The notes: generated from the sequence alone by a model not told the origin. A stretch of 64,000 bases of DNA from Citrobacter amalonaticus Y19 (GCF_000981805.1 NZ_CP011132.1:5518001-5582000), one strand, 5' to 3'; positions 1 through 9,307 are shown, numbered from the stretch's first letter. Made by a program: numbers and translations.

Positions 1-469
1 CGGCGATACCGAGCGAGCAGGCGAAAATCATGGCGGTAAAGAAATCGAGGAAGGATTTAGCAATCAGGATACTCGGATCGCCGGTCATCCCTTCGCGCAT
101 CGCCCCAAAAATCCCCGTACCACTGGCGCAGAAAAGAACAATAATGGCGACATAGTTCTGGATAAACGATTCATGGGGCTGCTTTTTACCCGGCCGCATA
201 AAGAGCGTTTGCGCTTTCGCGACGGCGTTGTTGATCCCCTTTTCCAGATAGCAAAACTCACCAATTAACGCACCGACCAGCGTTGCCAGCACCATAACCG
301 GAAGGTTGGCACATTTGACCACCAGTAAGATACCAATGCCAAGTGACGCAAGACCGAAAATAGAGGTCATTGAGACACGAATCCGTTCCGGTAAACGTTG
401 GCTAAGAAGAGCACCAATAACGCCACCCACCAAAACGGCGCTGGCGTTAATAAAAGGTCCGATTACCAC
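1..469 (-). CDS. yqgA: DUF554 family inner membrane protein YqgA, 3' part missing
   Basis: This gene runs off the left edge; about 156 N-terminal residues are visible. Read from a GTG at 469 behind an AGGAG ribosome site, it begins VVIGPFINASAV and continues with glycine- and leucine-rich hydrophobic helices typical of the DUF554 family. It matches my recollection of E. coli YqgA, a polytopic membrane protein of about 235 residues, nearly residue for residue. The gene is divergent from speC, as in E. coli. The function is not established. No frame break is seen in the visible part. Confidence 0.9.
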   Translation of the reverse strand, partial: MVIGPFINASAVLVGGVIGALLSQRLPERIRVSMTSIFGLASLGIGILLVVKCANLPVMVLATLVGALIGEFCYLEKGINNAVAKAQTLFMRPGKKQPHESFIQNYVAIIVLFCASGTGIFGAMREGMTGDPSILIAKSFLDFFTAMIFACSLGIA

Positions 470-896
470 GTTAGCTCCTGCTAATTATTTTGTCAGATTG
501 CATTATTATGACCTGATTCTCATTTTCAGTGTTGTTTAACCGCAACAAGTGTGCATAAGAATTAAATCTTGCCCCTCCTGGTCAAAGGTGCCATGATTGC
601 GCGAATTTTCTCCAGTCCGTTTGGGGCAGCATGGGATGAACGCTACACCTTCACATCGCCTTTCGCATCGCCGTTTAGCGCGATGGTTGCCCTTTCTCGT
701 TATTCCTTCCCTTCTACTCACCATGCGGTGAGGGCAACGTATGCTCACTGCAGGACAACAGTAAAATCAGAAGCGGTCTGCTTTTACTGATGTCTGGCGG
801 TCGGAGCTGGTGACCAGTTTGACCCAAGCATCTCGTGGGGCAGGGCATTGAGCCTTGTCCGGGACTCTTATTCTCCCGAAACGGGTTTTTGCGCTT
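470..896. other. yqgA-speC divergent intergenic region and speC leader
   Basis: About 430 bases with no convincing gene. It must hold the promoters of both divergent genes. A good hairpin lies at 761-787 (arms GTAAAA..CAGA and TCTG..TTTTAC) in the presumed speC leader. Short open frames here, for example 569-790, lack a plausible ribosome site and protein-like composition. I could not assign a specific operator. Confidence 0.5.
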
Positions 897-3032
897 ATGA
901 AATCAATGAACATTGCCGCCAGTCGTGAGCTGGTCTCTCGTTTATCTACTCATCGCGGCGTTGTGGCGTTGGACAGTACCGATTTTACCGATGTCGCGGC
1001 GGTCGTCATGACCGTTGCCGATAGCCGTAGCGGCATTCTTGCTCTGCTCAAACGTACGGGCTTTCATCTGCCGGTCTTTATTCTTACTGAAGAGATAATG
1101 GATCTACCTTCAGGCGCGACGGCGCTCATTAGCGGAAATGCACAGGAGTGGCTGGAGCTGGAATCAGCCGCCTGTCTGTATGAGGAAGACCTTCTGCCGC
1201 CGTTTTACGACACGCTGACGCAGTATGTGGAAATGAAGAACAGCACGTTCGCTTGTCCAGGGCATCAGCACGGCGCGTTCTTTAAAAAGCACCCGGCCGG
1301 ACGCCACTTCTATGATTTCTTTGGCGAAAATGTCTTTCGCGCGGATATGTGCAATGCCGACGTGAAGCTCGGCGATCTGCTGATTCACGAAGGTTCGGCC
1401 AAACATGCGCAGAAGTTTGCCGCAAAAGTCTTTCACGCCGATAAAACCTATTTCGTTCTGAACGGCACGTCGGCAGCGAATAAAGTAGTCACCAATGCGC
1501 TACTGACGCGTGGCGATCTGGTGCTGTTCGATCGCAACAACCACAAATCGAATCATCACGGTGCGCTGATTCAGGCAGGAGCGACCCCGGTCTATCTGGA
1601 GGCCGCTCGCAACCCGTTTGGTTTTATTGGCGGGATCGATGAGCGCTGCTTCGATGAAGCGTATCTGCGCGAACAGATCCGCGAAGTGGCAGCGGAAAAG
1701 GCGGAGCTGCCGCGCCCCTTCAGACTGGCAATCATCCAGTTGGGAACCTACGACGGAACAATCTACAACGCGCGTCAGGTGATCGACAAAATTGGTCATC
1801 TCTGTGACTACATCCTGTTTGATTCTGCCTGGGTTGGTTACGAGCAGTTTATCCCGATGATGGCAGACGGTTCGCCGCTGCTGCTGGAACTGAATGAAAA
1901 CGATCCGGGTATTTTCGTCACCCAGTCGGTGCATAAGCAGCAGGCCGGGTTTTCGCAGACTTCGCAGATCCACAAGAAAGATAATCACATTCGCGGCCAG
2001 GCGCGTTTCTGCCCGCATAAGCGGCTGAACAATGCGTTCATGCTGCATGCCTCAACCAGTCCGTTTTACCCGCTGTTTGCCGCGCTGGACGTCAATGCCA
2101 AAATCCACGAAGGGGAAAGTGGCCGACGCCTGTGGGCAGAATGTGTGACGTTGGGGATTGAGGCACGTAAAGCGATCCTTGGCCGTTGTAAGCTGCTTCA
2201 ACCGTTCATTCCACCGGTTGTTGACGGTCAAGCGTGGCAGTCGTATCCCACCGAGGTGATTGCCCGCGAACGGCGCTTCTTCAGCTTTGCGCCGGGCGCA
2301 AAATGGCACGGCTTTGAAGGGTATGCCGACGATCAGTATTTTGTCGATCCGTGCAAGTTGTTGCTCACCACGCCGGGCATTGATGCGCAGACAAGGCGTT
2401 ATACCGATTTTGGTATTCCGGCGACCATTCTGGCCCACTACCTGCGCGAAAACGGTATTGTGCCGGAGAAATGCGATCTCAACTCGATTCTGTTCCTGCT
2501 GACGCCCGCCGAGAGCCCGGAAAAGATGGCGCATCTGACGGCGATGCTGGCGCAGTTCGAACAGCATATCGAAGACGATACTCCGCTTGCGCAGGTGCTC
2601 CCGACCATCTTCAATAAATATCCGGTGCGCTATCGCGATTACACCCTGCGCGAACTGTGCCAGGAGATGCACGATCTGTACGTCAGCTTTGACGTGAAGG
2701 ACCTGCAAAAAGCGATGTTCCGTCAGGAGAGTTTCCCGGCGGTGGTGATGAACCCGCAGGATGCCCACAGCGCCTTTATTCGTGGTGATGTTGAACTGGT
2801 GCGCATTCGTGATGCCGAAGGCCGTATCGCGGCGGAAGGGGCGCTGCCGTATCCTCCTGGTGTGCTCTGCGTGGTGCCGGGCGAAGTCTGGGGCGGTGCG
2901 GTACAGCGTTATTTCCTGGCGCTGGAAGAAGGGGTCAACATGCTGCCGGGGTTCTCACCGGAGTTGCAGGGTGTTTACAGTGAAACCGATGCTGACGGCA
3001 TTAAGCGGTTGTACGGGTATGTTTTGAAGTAA
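897..3032 (+). CDS. speC: Constitutive ornithine decarboxylase SpeC
   Basis: PLP-dependent decarboxylase converting ornithine to putrescine and CO2 in the cytoplasm. The product is 711 residues, the same length as E. coli SpeC. The start at 897 (MKSMNIAAS) was chosen because it reproduces the known N-terminus; an in-frame TTG at 855 would only add 14 unlike residues. The order is a response-regulator-like wing domain, then the fold-type I PLP domain with the SVHKQQAGF motif (Schiff-base lysine about K347), then the C-terminal domain. The gene stands alone, and a REP pair separates it from convergent nupG. speA and speB, the alternative putrescine route, lie about 22 kb downstream. Confidence 0.97.
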   Translation: MKSMNIAASRELVSRLSTHRGVVALDSTDFTDVAAVVMTVADSRSGILALLKRTGFHLPVFILTEEIMDLPSGATALISGNAQEWLELESAACLYEEDLLPPFYDTLTQYVEMKNSTFACPGHQHGAFFKKHPAGRHFYDFFGENVFRADMCNADVKLGDLLIHEGSAKHAQKFAAKVFHADKTYFVLNGTSAANKVVTNALLTRGDLVLFDRNNHKSNHHGALIQAGATPVYLEAARNPFGFIGGIDERCFDEAYLREQIREVAAEKAELPRPFRLAIIQLGTYDGTIYNARQVIDKIGHLCDYILFDSAWVGYEQFIPMMADGSPLLLELNENDPGIFVTQSVHKQQAGFSQTSQIHKKDNHIRGQARFCPHKRLNNAFMLHASTSPFYPLFAALDVNAKIHEGESGRRLWAECVTLGIEARKAILGRCKLLQPFIPPVVDGQAWQSYPTEVIARERRFFSFAPGAKWHGFEGYADDQYFVDPCKLLLTTPGIDAQTRRYTDFGIPATILAHYLRENGIVPEKCDLNSILFLLTPAESPEKMAHLTAMLAQFEQHIEDDTPLAQVLPTIFNKYPVRYRDYTLRELCQEMHDLYVSFDVKDLQKAMFRQESFPAVVMNPQDAHSAFIRGDVELVRIRDAEGRIAAEGALPYPPGVLCVVPGEVWGGAVQRYFLALEEGVNMLPGFSPELQGVYSETDADGIKRLYGYVLK

Positions 3033-3044
3033 TCGAAGGCGAAT

Positions 3045-3119
3045 GCCGGATGGCGCTTGCGCTCATCCGGCCTGGTGCTCGGTGTAGGCCGGATAAGACG
3101 CGAAAGCGTCTTATCCGGC
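3045..3119. repeat. REP/BIME pair between speC and nupG
   Basis: Two palindromic units with the REP core (GCCGGATGGCG and its partner TTATCCGGC) lie between the convergent stop codons of speC and nupG. The second unit, 3088-3119, is a perfect 14-bp stem with a GAAA loop and could act as a transcription or mRNA-decay barrier for both genes. Confidence 0.85.
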
Positions 3120-3126
3120 AGAGAGA

Positions 3127-4383
3127 TTAATGTGCGACGGTCTGCGTGCCAGTCGGTACGCGAACGTGTTTGTACTTGAACAGCGCCACGAAGGCAAAGG
3201 CCAGAACCAGTGAGTAGCCGGCAAAAATCAGCCACACGGTCTGCCAGTCGGTAATGCCGTTCAGAGTGTAATACTCCACCACTTTCCCGCTCACCACGCC
3301 GCCGAGGATACAGCCGAAGCCGTTGGTCATCATCAGGAACATACCCTGCGCACTGGCGCGAATTTCCGGGCGAACTTCTTTCTCAACGAACACCGAACCG
3401 GAGATGTTGAAGAAGTCGAAGGCGCAGCCGTAAACAATCATCGACAGAACCAGCAGTACAGTACCAAACGGGCTTGGGTCGCCGTAGGCGAACAGGCCGA
3501 AGCGCAACATCCACGCTACGATACTGATAAGCATCACGTTCTTGATCCCGTAACGGCTCAGGAAGAACGGAATGGTCAGGATGAACAGGGTTTCGGAAAT
3601 CTGCGAGATCGACATCATCACCGATGCGTGTTCAACGATAAAACTTCCAGAGAACAGTGGGTTGTTATCGAAGCTGTGCAGGAAGGTGTTCCCGAACATG
3701 TTGGTGATTTGCAGTTCCGCGCCGAGCATCATCGAGAAGATGAAGAAGATAGCCATACGCTTGTTCTTAAACAGCGCGAAGGCATCCAGACCCAGCATAG
3801 AGGTCCAGCTTTGATTCTTCTGCTGATTCGCCACCGGAATGTGCGGCAGGGTCAACGTAAACAGCACCAGTACCACAGAGAGCGCCGCGCCAATATACAA
3901 TTGCATATGGCTCAGTTCGAAACCGGAGAAGCTCACGGCCCACATGGCGACGATGAAACCGATGGTGCCCCAGATACGAATCGGCGGGAAGTCGGTGATA
4001 ATGTCCATGCCTGCGTTCTGCAAGCGATAATAGGAAATAGTGTTGATAAGCCCAAGCGTTGGCATATACGCCAGCGAGTTAAGCAGGATCACGAAGAACA
4101 TCGCTCCCGGCGTCGTGACCTCAGCGGCGATGAACAGCGTTATCGCGCCCACCACGTGACAGATGGCGTAGACCCATTTTGCACTGAGCCATTTGTCCGC
4201 CACAATTCCCAACAGCGTCGGCATCAGTACCGCCGCGATCCCCAGTGAACTGTAGACTGCACCAATGGAAGCACCGTCAAATTTGAGGGTGACAAACATA
4301 TAGGATCCGAGGGTTGTCAGCCAACTTCCCCACAGGCAGAACTGCAGAAAAGAGAGTATTTTCAGCTGCAGCTTAAGATTCAT
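3127..4383 (-). CDS. nupG: Nucleoside:H+ symporter NupG
   Basis: Major facilitator that imports purine and pyrimidine nucleosides with protons across the inner membrane. The product has 418 residues, identical in length to E. coli NupG, and shows about 12 hydrophobic segments. It starts MNLKLQLKILSFLQFC; the longer open frame from 4431 adds 16 residues that break the usual N-terminus, so the ATG at 4383 was chosen. The gene is monocistronic, convergent with speC and preceded by a CRP-like site and CytR-like half sites, consistent with its membership of the CytR/CRP regulon in E. coli. Confidence 0.97.
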   Translation of the reverse strand: MNLKLQLKILSFLQFCLWGSWLTTLGSYMFVTLKFDGASIGAVYSSLGIAAVLMPTLLGIVADKWLSAKWVYAICHVVGAITLFIAAEVTTPGAMFFVILLNSLAYMPTLGLINTISYYRLQNAGMDIITDFPPIRIWGTIGFIVAMWAVSFSGFELSHMQLYIGAALSVVLVLFTLTLPHIPVANQQKNQSWTSMLGLDAFALFKNKRMAIFFIFSMMLGAELQITNMFGNTFLHSFDNNPLFSGSFIVEHASVMMSISQISETLFILTIPFFLSRYGIKNVMLISIVAWMLRFGLFAYGDPSPFGTVLLVLSMIVYGCAFDFFNISGSVFVEKEVRPEIRASAQGMFLMMTNGFGCILGGVVSGKVVEYYTLNGITDWQTVWLIFAGYSLVLAFAFVALFKYKHVRVPTGTQTVAH

Positions 4384-4531
4384 GTTAATTTCCTCACACC
4401 AGAAGGCGAATGGATGTTTCGATTGGCACAAATGCCGTTGCTGTATGATGTGATTCTATCAATGACTGCGGATGATTTTTTGTTACCTGTGGCAAATAAT
4501 TGCAAAACAATTCCATTTTGCAATGCAAAAG

Positions 4532-4547
4532 AGTGATGGTTGTCACG
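4532..4547. promoter_or_regulatory. CRP-like site upstream of nupG
   Basis: AGTGA-TGGTTG-TCACG is a good match to the CRP consensus (TGTGA-N6-TCACA). The adjoining sequence 4517-4530 contains TTGCAATGCAA, resembling CytR half sites (GTTGCATT). Known CRP/CytR control of E. coli nupG supports this. The site is about 150 bp from the start codon, so it would be the distal of two CRP sites. Confidence 0.6.
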
Positions 4548-4599
4548 ATTTTTTAACTCACCCGCTCGCCGTTTTACCGGGAGCGGGGAAGAGAGGGGA

Positions 4600-5682
4600 T
4601 CAGTTCCGGCGGTAGGTCTTTTGTGCGGAATTGACTTTATACAGGTAGCGGCGCGATTCAGAAGAGGGGTGACGCGTAGTTAACGTCTGGTACACATCCC
4701 CTGGCGTCATGCTGTTGATGATATTCGCGGCCTGCACTTTATCACTGGAGAAGACGCGCAGTACGCTGCCCGCCCCGCCGTTGTAAGCGGTAATTACCGC
4801 ATAGCGTCGCGAGGTGGGGTTATCGATTCCGCCCAGATAGACATTATTGAGCATCGCCAGATACGCGGTGCCTGTATCAATATTGCTGGCCGGATCGAAC
4901 AGTTCACTGCGGCTCGGCGTACCGGAGCGGCCCTGCGAACGATAAACGTCTTTGCCAGCGGTATGCTGAACGACCTGCATCAGACCCAGCGCATCGGAAC
5001 GACTCACGGCGTACGGGTTGAATGACGATTCCGTCTGCATAATCGCCAGAATCAACGACTCATCAATGCCATATTTATGGGACGCCTTGCGCACCATGCC
5101 GAGGTATTTATGCGCACGTTTATCCAGGTGGTTCGGCACCAGGTTAATGGTCACGCTGAAAATCATGCGGATCCCGTTACTGCGGCTTTTCATCCGCGTT
5201 TGCAGCAGGTAATCGGCGAAGTTCGTCGCCCGGCCTTCCCAGCGGATCGGTTGCCCCGTGTGATCGAGCACCTGGCCGTACAGGAACGGTTCTCTGGAGA
5301 TCTGAATGTCATCGACGTCAGAGTAGAGGTCGACGGTGGTGGGATCATCACCCATCAGCAGCGTTTTAATGATGGCGCGACGTAAATGCGCCGCAGGCTC
5401 CGTCCCGGCGATGGTCTCAACGGTAATGGTCCCGTCGTCAAAGTTGATATGGCTGCGGGTCTGATACTGATCGGTGTACTTCACGTAGTCTTTCGGACCG
5501 GCGATCAGCACTTCCTGATAACCCCACAGATTTTCAATGTTGTGGGCAAACTGCCCCATGAGAATGTCAAAACCGTTGGTATCCTTGACCCAGGCTTCGT
5601 TATAAGAATCGCCTTTTTTGGTCGAGCTGGAACAGGAGATGAGCAACGGCGCAATAACGGCAAGCGCGAGAAATTTTTTCAT
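4600..5682 (-). CDS. mltC: Membrane-bound lytic murein transglycosylase C
   Basis: Outer-membrane lipoprotein that cleaves peptidoglycan glycan strands to give 1,6-anhydro-muropeptides. The product has 360 residues against 359 in E. coli; the difference is one extra serine after the lipobox. A signal peptide ends in LLISC with the lipidated cysteine at residue 17. The C-terminal half is the Slt-type lysozyme-like domain with MQTESSFNPYAVS (catalytic Glu) and GLMQV motifs. Of two adjacent ATG codons the second was chosen for spacing and family agreement. The gene is downstream of yggX and mutY in the same direction, the usual mutY-yggX-mltC order, with a REP unit before it. Confidence 0.95.
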   Translation of the reverse strand: MKKFLALAVIAPLLISCSSSTKKGDSYNEAWVKDTNGFDILMGQFAHNIENLWGYQEVLIAGPKDYVKYTDQYQTRSHINFDDGTITVETIAGTEPAAHLRRAIIKTLLMGDDPTTVDLYSDVDDIQISREPFLYGQVLDHTGQPIRWEGRATNFADYLLQTRMKSRSNGIRMIFSVTINLVPNHLDKRAHKYLGMVRKASHKYGIDESLILAIMQTESSFNPYAVSRSDALGLMQVVQHTAGKDVYRSQGRSGTPSRSELFDPASNIDTGTAYLAMLNNVYLGGIDNPTSRRYAVITAYNGGAGSVLRVFSSDKVQAANIINSMTPGDVYQTLTTRHPSSESRRYLYKVNSAQKTYRRN

Positions 5683-5793
5683 CATTCCGGGAGTGCGTGT
5701 TGTGTTTGTCGTTGTGCCATTTTGCCGGATAGCGTCATCATTGAGCGACCTACGAATCGTGCCCGCGTACGCCGCCTCCGGCTTCTTTGCATT

Positions 5794-5823
5794 GCCCGAT
5801 GGAGCTGCGCTTATCGGGCCTAC
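5794..5823. repeat. REP unit between mltC and yggX
   Basis: A single imperfect REP palindrome, GCCCGATGGAGCTGC with TTATCGGGC and a following CTAC, sits in the approximately 160-bp gap between yggX and mltC. It may separate the expression of mltC from the upstream pair. Confidence 0.7.
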
Positions 5824-5842
5824 AAAATTAGCGCTATAGGTG

Positions 5843-6115
5843 TTATTTACCTTCCGGCGTATAACCTTCGATATGCACGTCTTTACCTTCAAACAGGAAG
5901 TTGATCATCTCCTGTTCCAGCAGTTTGCGGTGCTCGACGTTCATCATATTGAGTTTCTTTTCATTGATCAGCATGGTCTGCTTATGCTGCCACTGCGCCC
6001 ACGCTTCTTTTGAAATCTCGTTATAAATGCGTTTCCCCAGGTCGCCCGGGTAAAGCTGGAAATCCTGTCCCTCTGCTTCACGCTGCAGGAAAGTGCAAAA
6101 AATCGTTCTGCTCAT
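5843..6115 (-). CDS. yggX: Oxidative-damage protection / Fe(2+)-trafficking protein YggX
   Basis: Small cytoplasmic protein (90 residues, against 91 in E. coli) that protects iron-sulfur clusters and is implicated in iron trafficking. It begins MSRTIFCTFLQREAEG, the diagnostic family N-terminus with the conserved Cys7. It lies 27 bases downstream of mutY, itself an Fe-S protein, in the conserved mutY-yggX-mltC order. Confidence 0.97.
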   Translation of the reverse strand: MSRTIFCTFLQREAEGQDFQLYPGDLGKRIYNEISKEAWAQWQHKQTMLINEKKLNMMNVEHRKLLEQEMINFLFEGKDVHIEGYTPEGK

Positions 6116-6142
6116 AACTCATCCTCTTTATCGTCCGGTGCG

Positions 6143-7195
6143 TTAAACGGGGGCACCGGTACGTAACTGCTGTAATAAACGCTCCACCGGAGCCGCCAGG
6201 CCAACGGATGGCGGTTGCGCTAAGTTATACCAGAGCGCGTTGCCTTCATCCATGCATGAACCGCATGAGGACACAGTAAGCCACATAGGCACAATATCCA
6301 GATGGAAATGGCTGAAGGTATGGCGAAACGCGTTAAGTTGGGTCAAATTATCAGCGTTAACATGCCGTTGCGCCAGCCATTCCCGTAATTCCTCTTCACT
6401 GGCAAACTGCGGAAAGCAAAATAAGCCGCCCCAGAGTCCGCTCGGCGGGCGCTGTGCCAGCAGGACGTCATCCAGATGTTGCAGCAGCAGAAAATAGCCT
6501 GTCCGCTCTGGCAGCGTCTGCTTTGGCTTCTTGCCGGGGTAAAGCGACCAACTGTCGTTCGCAAAGGCGATACAACCGTTTTGCAACGGGCACAGCGAGC
6601 ATTTCGGTTTTGAGCGCGTACACACCATCGCGCCTAAATCCATCATTGCCTGGTTAAAACGCTCCACACCTTTCACTGGCGTAACCTGCTCGCTCAGATC
6701 CCAGAGCTTTTTCTCGACCTCTTTTTTGCCTGGCCAGCCGCTAACAGCATAGCAGCGCGCCAGCACGCGTTTAACGTTACCGTCAAGAATCGGAAAAGGT
6801 TTACCCAGCGAGAGTGACAGCACGGCGCCTGCGGTTGAACGTCCGACGCCGGGAAGCGCCGCCACCTCTTCAAAGGTTTCCGGGAAAACGCCCTTATGCC
6901 GTGTGGCAACCTGTTGCGCCGCCTTGTGCAGGTTGCGCGCCCGGGCGTAGTAGCCGAGCCCCGTCCACAGGTGGAGTACTTCGTCCAGCGGCGCGTTGGC
7001 GAGGTCGACTACTGTCGGAAAATGGGCCATAAACCGTTCAAAGTAAGGGATAACCGTCGTAACCTGGGTCTGTTGCAGCATCACTTCTGAGAGCCATACT
7101 TTGTAAGGCGTCTTATCAATTTGCCAGGGCAGGGTTTTTCGCCCGTATTTATCGTACCAGTCCAGAACCTGGGCTGAAAATTGAGACGCTTGCAT
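6143..7195 (-). CDS. mutY: Adenine DNA glycosylase MutY
   Basis: Base-excision repair glycosylase removing adenine mispaired with 8-oxoguanine. The product is 350 residues from the ATG at 7195 (MQASQFSAQV), the same length as E. coli MutY; the open frame extends 10 codons further upstream without family support. Visible features are the catalytic Glu in LSEVMLQQTQ, the helix-hairpin-helix LPGVGRSTAG, the catalytic Asp in ILDGNVKRV, the four-cysteine Fe-S cluster loop (CTRSKPKC..C..C) and a C-terminal MutT-like domain for 8-oxoG recognition. It is divergent from trmB. Confidence 0.97.
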   Translation of the reverse strand: MQASQFSAQVLDWYDKYGRKTLPWQIDKTPYKVWLSEVMLQQTQVTTVIPYFERFMAHFPTVVDLANAPLDEVLHLWTGLGYYARARNLHKAAQQVATRHKGVFPETFEEVAALPGVGRSTAGAVLSLSLGKPFPILDGNVKRVLARCYAVSGWPGKKEVEKKLWDLSEQVTPVKGVERFNQAMMDLGAMVCTRSKPKCSLCPLQNGCIAFANDSWSLYPGKKPKQTLPERTGYFLLLQHLDDVLLAQRPPSGLWGGLFCFPQFASEEELREWLAQRHVNADNLTQLNAFRHTFSHFHLDIVPMWLTVSSCGSCMDEGNALWYNLAQPPSVGLAAPVERLLQQLRTGAPV

Positions 7196-7289
7196 GGTCA
7201 CCGAATTCATTATGGTTGGGGGCAAGATTGCAGCACAGAGGCAACAGGGTGTAAACCGGAACTTTCCGCAGCGTGACCGCTTCCTTTAC

Positions 7290-7317
7290 TTGCATCCGGC
7301 AACTAACTTTGGATAAT
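7290..7317 (+). promoter_or_regulatory. Predicted sigma-70 promoter of trmB-yggL
   Basis: TTGCAT (7290-7295) and GATAAT (7312-7317) are separated by 16 bases in the mutY-trmB divergent gap, about 40 bases before the trmB start. This comes from sequence pattern alone. Confidence 0.5.
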
Positions 7318-7357
7318 GCCCGTTTTCAGACTTTAATCACAAGCAGACTTAACTTTT

Positions 7358-8077
7358 ATGAAAAACGACGTCATCTCACCGGAATTTGATGAAAACGGCC
7401 GTCCACTGCGCCGGATTCGTAGTTTTGTTCGTCGCCAGGGGCGACTGACCAAAGGGCAGGAGCACGCGCTGGAAAACTACTGGCCGGTGATGGGCGTTGA
7501 GTTCAGCGAAGAACCTGTGGATTTCGCGACGTTGTTTGGCCGTGAAGCGCCGGTCACGCTTGAGATTGGCTTCGGTATGGGAGCCTCTCTGGTGGCAATG
7601 GCGAAAGCACGTGCAGAGCAAAATTTCCTCGGCATTGAAGTTCACTCGCCGGGTGTAGGCGCTTGTCTGGCGTCGGCCCATGAAGAGGGCGTTGAGAACC
7701 TGCGCGTGATGTGCCATGACGCGGTCGAAGTGCTGCATAAAATGATTCCTGACAATTCTTTATCGATGGTTCAGCTCTTTTTCCCTGACCCGTGGCACAA
7801 AGCGCGTCATAATAAACGCCGTATCGTTCAGGTGCCGTTTGCTGAGCTTGTCAAAAGCAAACTGAAGCTGGGCGGCGTGTTCCACATGGCGACCGACTGG
7901 GAAGCTTATGCGGAGCACATGCTTGAAGTGATGTCCTCCATTGACGGGTATAAAAACCTGTCAGAGAGCAACGATTATGTACCGCGCCCACCATCGCGCC
8001 CGGTAACCAAATTTGAACAACGTGGCCATCGTCTTGGCCACGGCGTATGGGACTTAATGTTCGAGAGGGTGAAATAA
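7358..8077 (+). CDS. trmB: tRNA (guanine-N7)-methyltransferase TrmB
   Basis: SAM-dependent enzyme that makes m7G46 in the tRNA variable loop. The product has 239 residues, the usual length. It has a class I methyltransferase fold with the SAM motif LEIGFGMGASL and the family motif FPDPWHKARHNKRR. Its stop overlaps the yggL start by one base (TAATG), indicating translational coupling. It is divergent from mutY. Confidence 0.97.
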   Translation: MKNDVISPEFDENGRPLRRIRSFVRRQGRLTKGQEHALENYWPVMGVEFSEEPVDFATLFGREAPVTLEIGFGMGASLVAMAKARAEQNFLGIEVHSPGVGACLASAHEEGVENLRVMCHDAVEVLHKMIPDNSLSMVQLFFPDPWHKARHNKRRIVQVPFAELVKSKLKLGGVFHMATDWEAYAEHMLEVMSSIDGYKNLSESNDYVPRPPSRPVTKFEQRGHRLGHGVWDLMFERVK

Positions 8078-8403
8078 TGGCAAAGAACCGTAGCCGTCGT
8101 CTGCGTAAAAAAATGCACATCGACGAATTCCAGGAATTAGGGTTTTCGGTTGCATGGCGTTTTCCGGAAGGCACATCTGAAGAGCAGGTTGATAAAATCG
8201 TTGATGACTTTATCAATGACGTTATTGAACCGAACAAGCTGGCCTTTGACGGCAGCGGTTATCTGGCCTGGGAAGGTCTGATCTGCATGCAGGAAATCGG
8301 CAAATGCACCGAAGAGCATCAGGCGATTGTGCGTAAGTGGCTGGAAGAGCAGAAACTTGAAGAAGTGCGTACCAGCGAACTTTTCGACGTTTGGTGGGAC
8401 TAA
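8077..8403 (+). CDS. yggL: DUF469 family protein YggL
   Basis: The product has 108 residues from the ATG overlapping the trmB stop, matching E. coli YggL in length and beginning MAKNRSRRLRKKMH. The basic N-terminus is followed by an acidic, tryptophan-containing body ending in FDVWWD. E. coli YggL has been reported to associate with the 50S ribosomal subunit, which would fit the basic tail. The function remains poorly defined. It is cotranscribed with trmB. Confidence 0.93.
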   Translation: MAKNRSRRLRKKMHIDEFQELGFSVAWRFPEGTSEEQVDKIVDDFINDVIEPNKLAFDGSGYLAWEGLICMQEIGKCTEEHQAIVRKWLEEQKLEEVRTSELFDVWWD

Positions 8404-8455
8404 CAACGCATACGGGGCCAGCATTTGCTGGCCCGATTTGTCTTGAGGGAAAGTT

Positions 8456-9175
8456 ATGATGCGCAAAACGCTGCTGGCGGCAGCCCTTTCTGTAACGGCG
8501 ATGACCGCTCATGCAGACTACCAGTGCAGCGTCACACCGCGTGACGATGTGATTCTGAGCCCACAAACGGTGCAGGTGACGGGTGAAAATGGCAACCTGG
8601 TGATCACGCCGGATGGCAACGTGATGTTCAACGGCAAGCAATACACGCTGACCGCCGCACAGCGCGAGCAGGCGAAAGATTACCAGGCTGAACTGCGCAG
8701 CGCGCTGCCGTGGATTGACGAAGGCGCCAGAAATCGAGTCGAAAAAGGGCGCGTGGCGCTGGATAAAATTATCGCCAAAGAAGTCGGCGAGAGCAGCAAC
8801 ATGCGGGGGCGTCTGACGAAGCTGGATGCCCAGTTGAAAGCGCAAATGAACCGGATTATCGAGCATCGCACCGACGGCCTGACCTTCCACTACAAGGCTA
8901 TCGATCAGGTTCGTGCTGACGGTCAGCAGTTGGTGAACCAGGCGATGGGCGGCATTTTACAGGACAGCATCAATGAAATGGGTGCGAAAGCCGTCCTGAA
9001 AGGCGGCGGCAATCCGCTGCAGGGCGTGCTTGGCAGCCTCGGCGGACTCCAGACGGCGATTCAGGACGAATGGAAGAATCAGGAAAAAGATTTCCAGCAG
9101 TTCGGTAAAGACGTGTGCAGCCGCGTGGTGACTCTGGAAGATAACCGCAAGGCGCTGGTCAGCACCCTTAAATAA
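8456..9175 (+). CDS. yggN: Periplasmic DUF2884 family protein YggN
   Basis: The product has 239 residues with a clear signal peptide (MMRKTLLAAALSVTAM, cleavage after AHA), the same length as E. coli YggN. It is predicted to be a periplasmic, largely helical protein with a glycine-rich patch (KGGGNPLQ..LGSLGG) in the last third. The function is unknown. It lies 52 bases after yggL and ends at a strong terminator. Confidence 0.92.
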   Translation: MMRKTLLAAALSVTAMTAHADYQCSVTPRDDVILSPQTVQVTGENGNLVITPDGNVMFNGKQYTLTAAQREQAKDYQAELRSALPWIDEGARNRVEKGRVALDKIIAKEVGESSNMRGRLTKLDAQLKAQMNRIIEHRTDGLTFHYKAIDQVRADGQQLVNQAMGGILQDSINEMGAKAVLKGGGNPLQGVLGSLGGLQTAIQDEWKNQEKDFQQFGKDVCSRVVTLEDNRKALVSTLK

Positions 9176-9191
9176 TTTTTTTATATAAAAC

Positions 9192-9222
9192 AATGGTACA
9201 GATCGTCTCTGTACCATTTTCT
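9192..9222 (+). terminator. Rho-independent terminator after yggN
   Basis: An 11-bp stem (AATGGTACAGA / TCTGTACCATT) with a 5-base loop is followed by TTCTTTT. It lies 17 bases after the yggN stop. Confidence 0.85.
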
Positions 9223-9293
9223 TTTGCCTTTCTGCTTCGTTTTGATATCCACCTCTAAATTTAACAATCTGCCAGATACATTTATCTGGTTAA

Positions 9294-9307
9294 TTGGATG
9301 AAATCAC
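9294..9307. promoter_or_regulatory. FNR/CRP-like site upstream of ansB
   Basis: TTGGA-TGAA-ATCAC partly matches the FNR consensus TTGAT-N4-ATCAA, and its right arm also resembles a CRP half-site. E. coli ansB is induced anaerobically by FNR and CRP, so a site about 60 bases before the start is expected. The match is only moderate. Confidence 0.4.

Noticed and set aside
569..790. 73-codon frame upstream of speC
   Set aside because: No Shine-Dalgarno, unlikely composition, and it ends in the leader hairpin.
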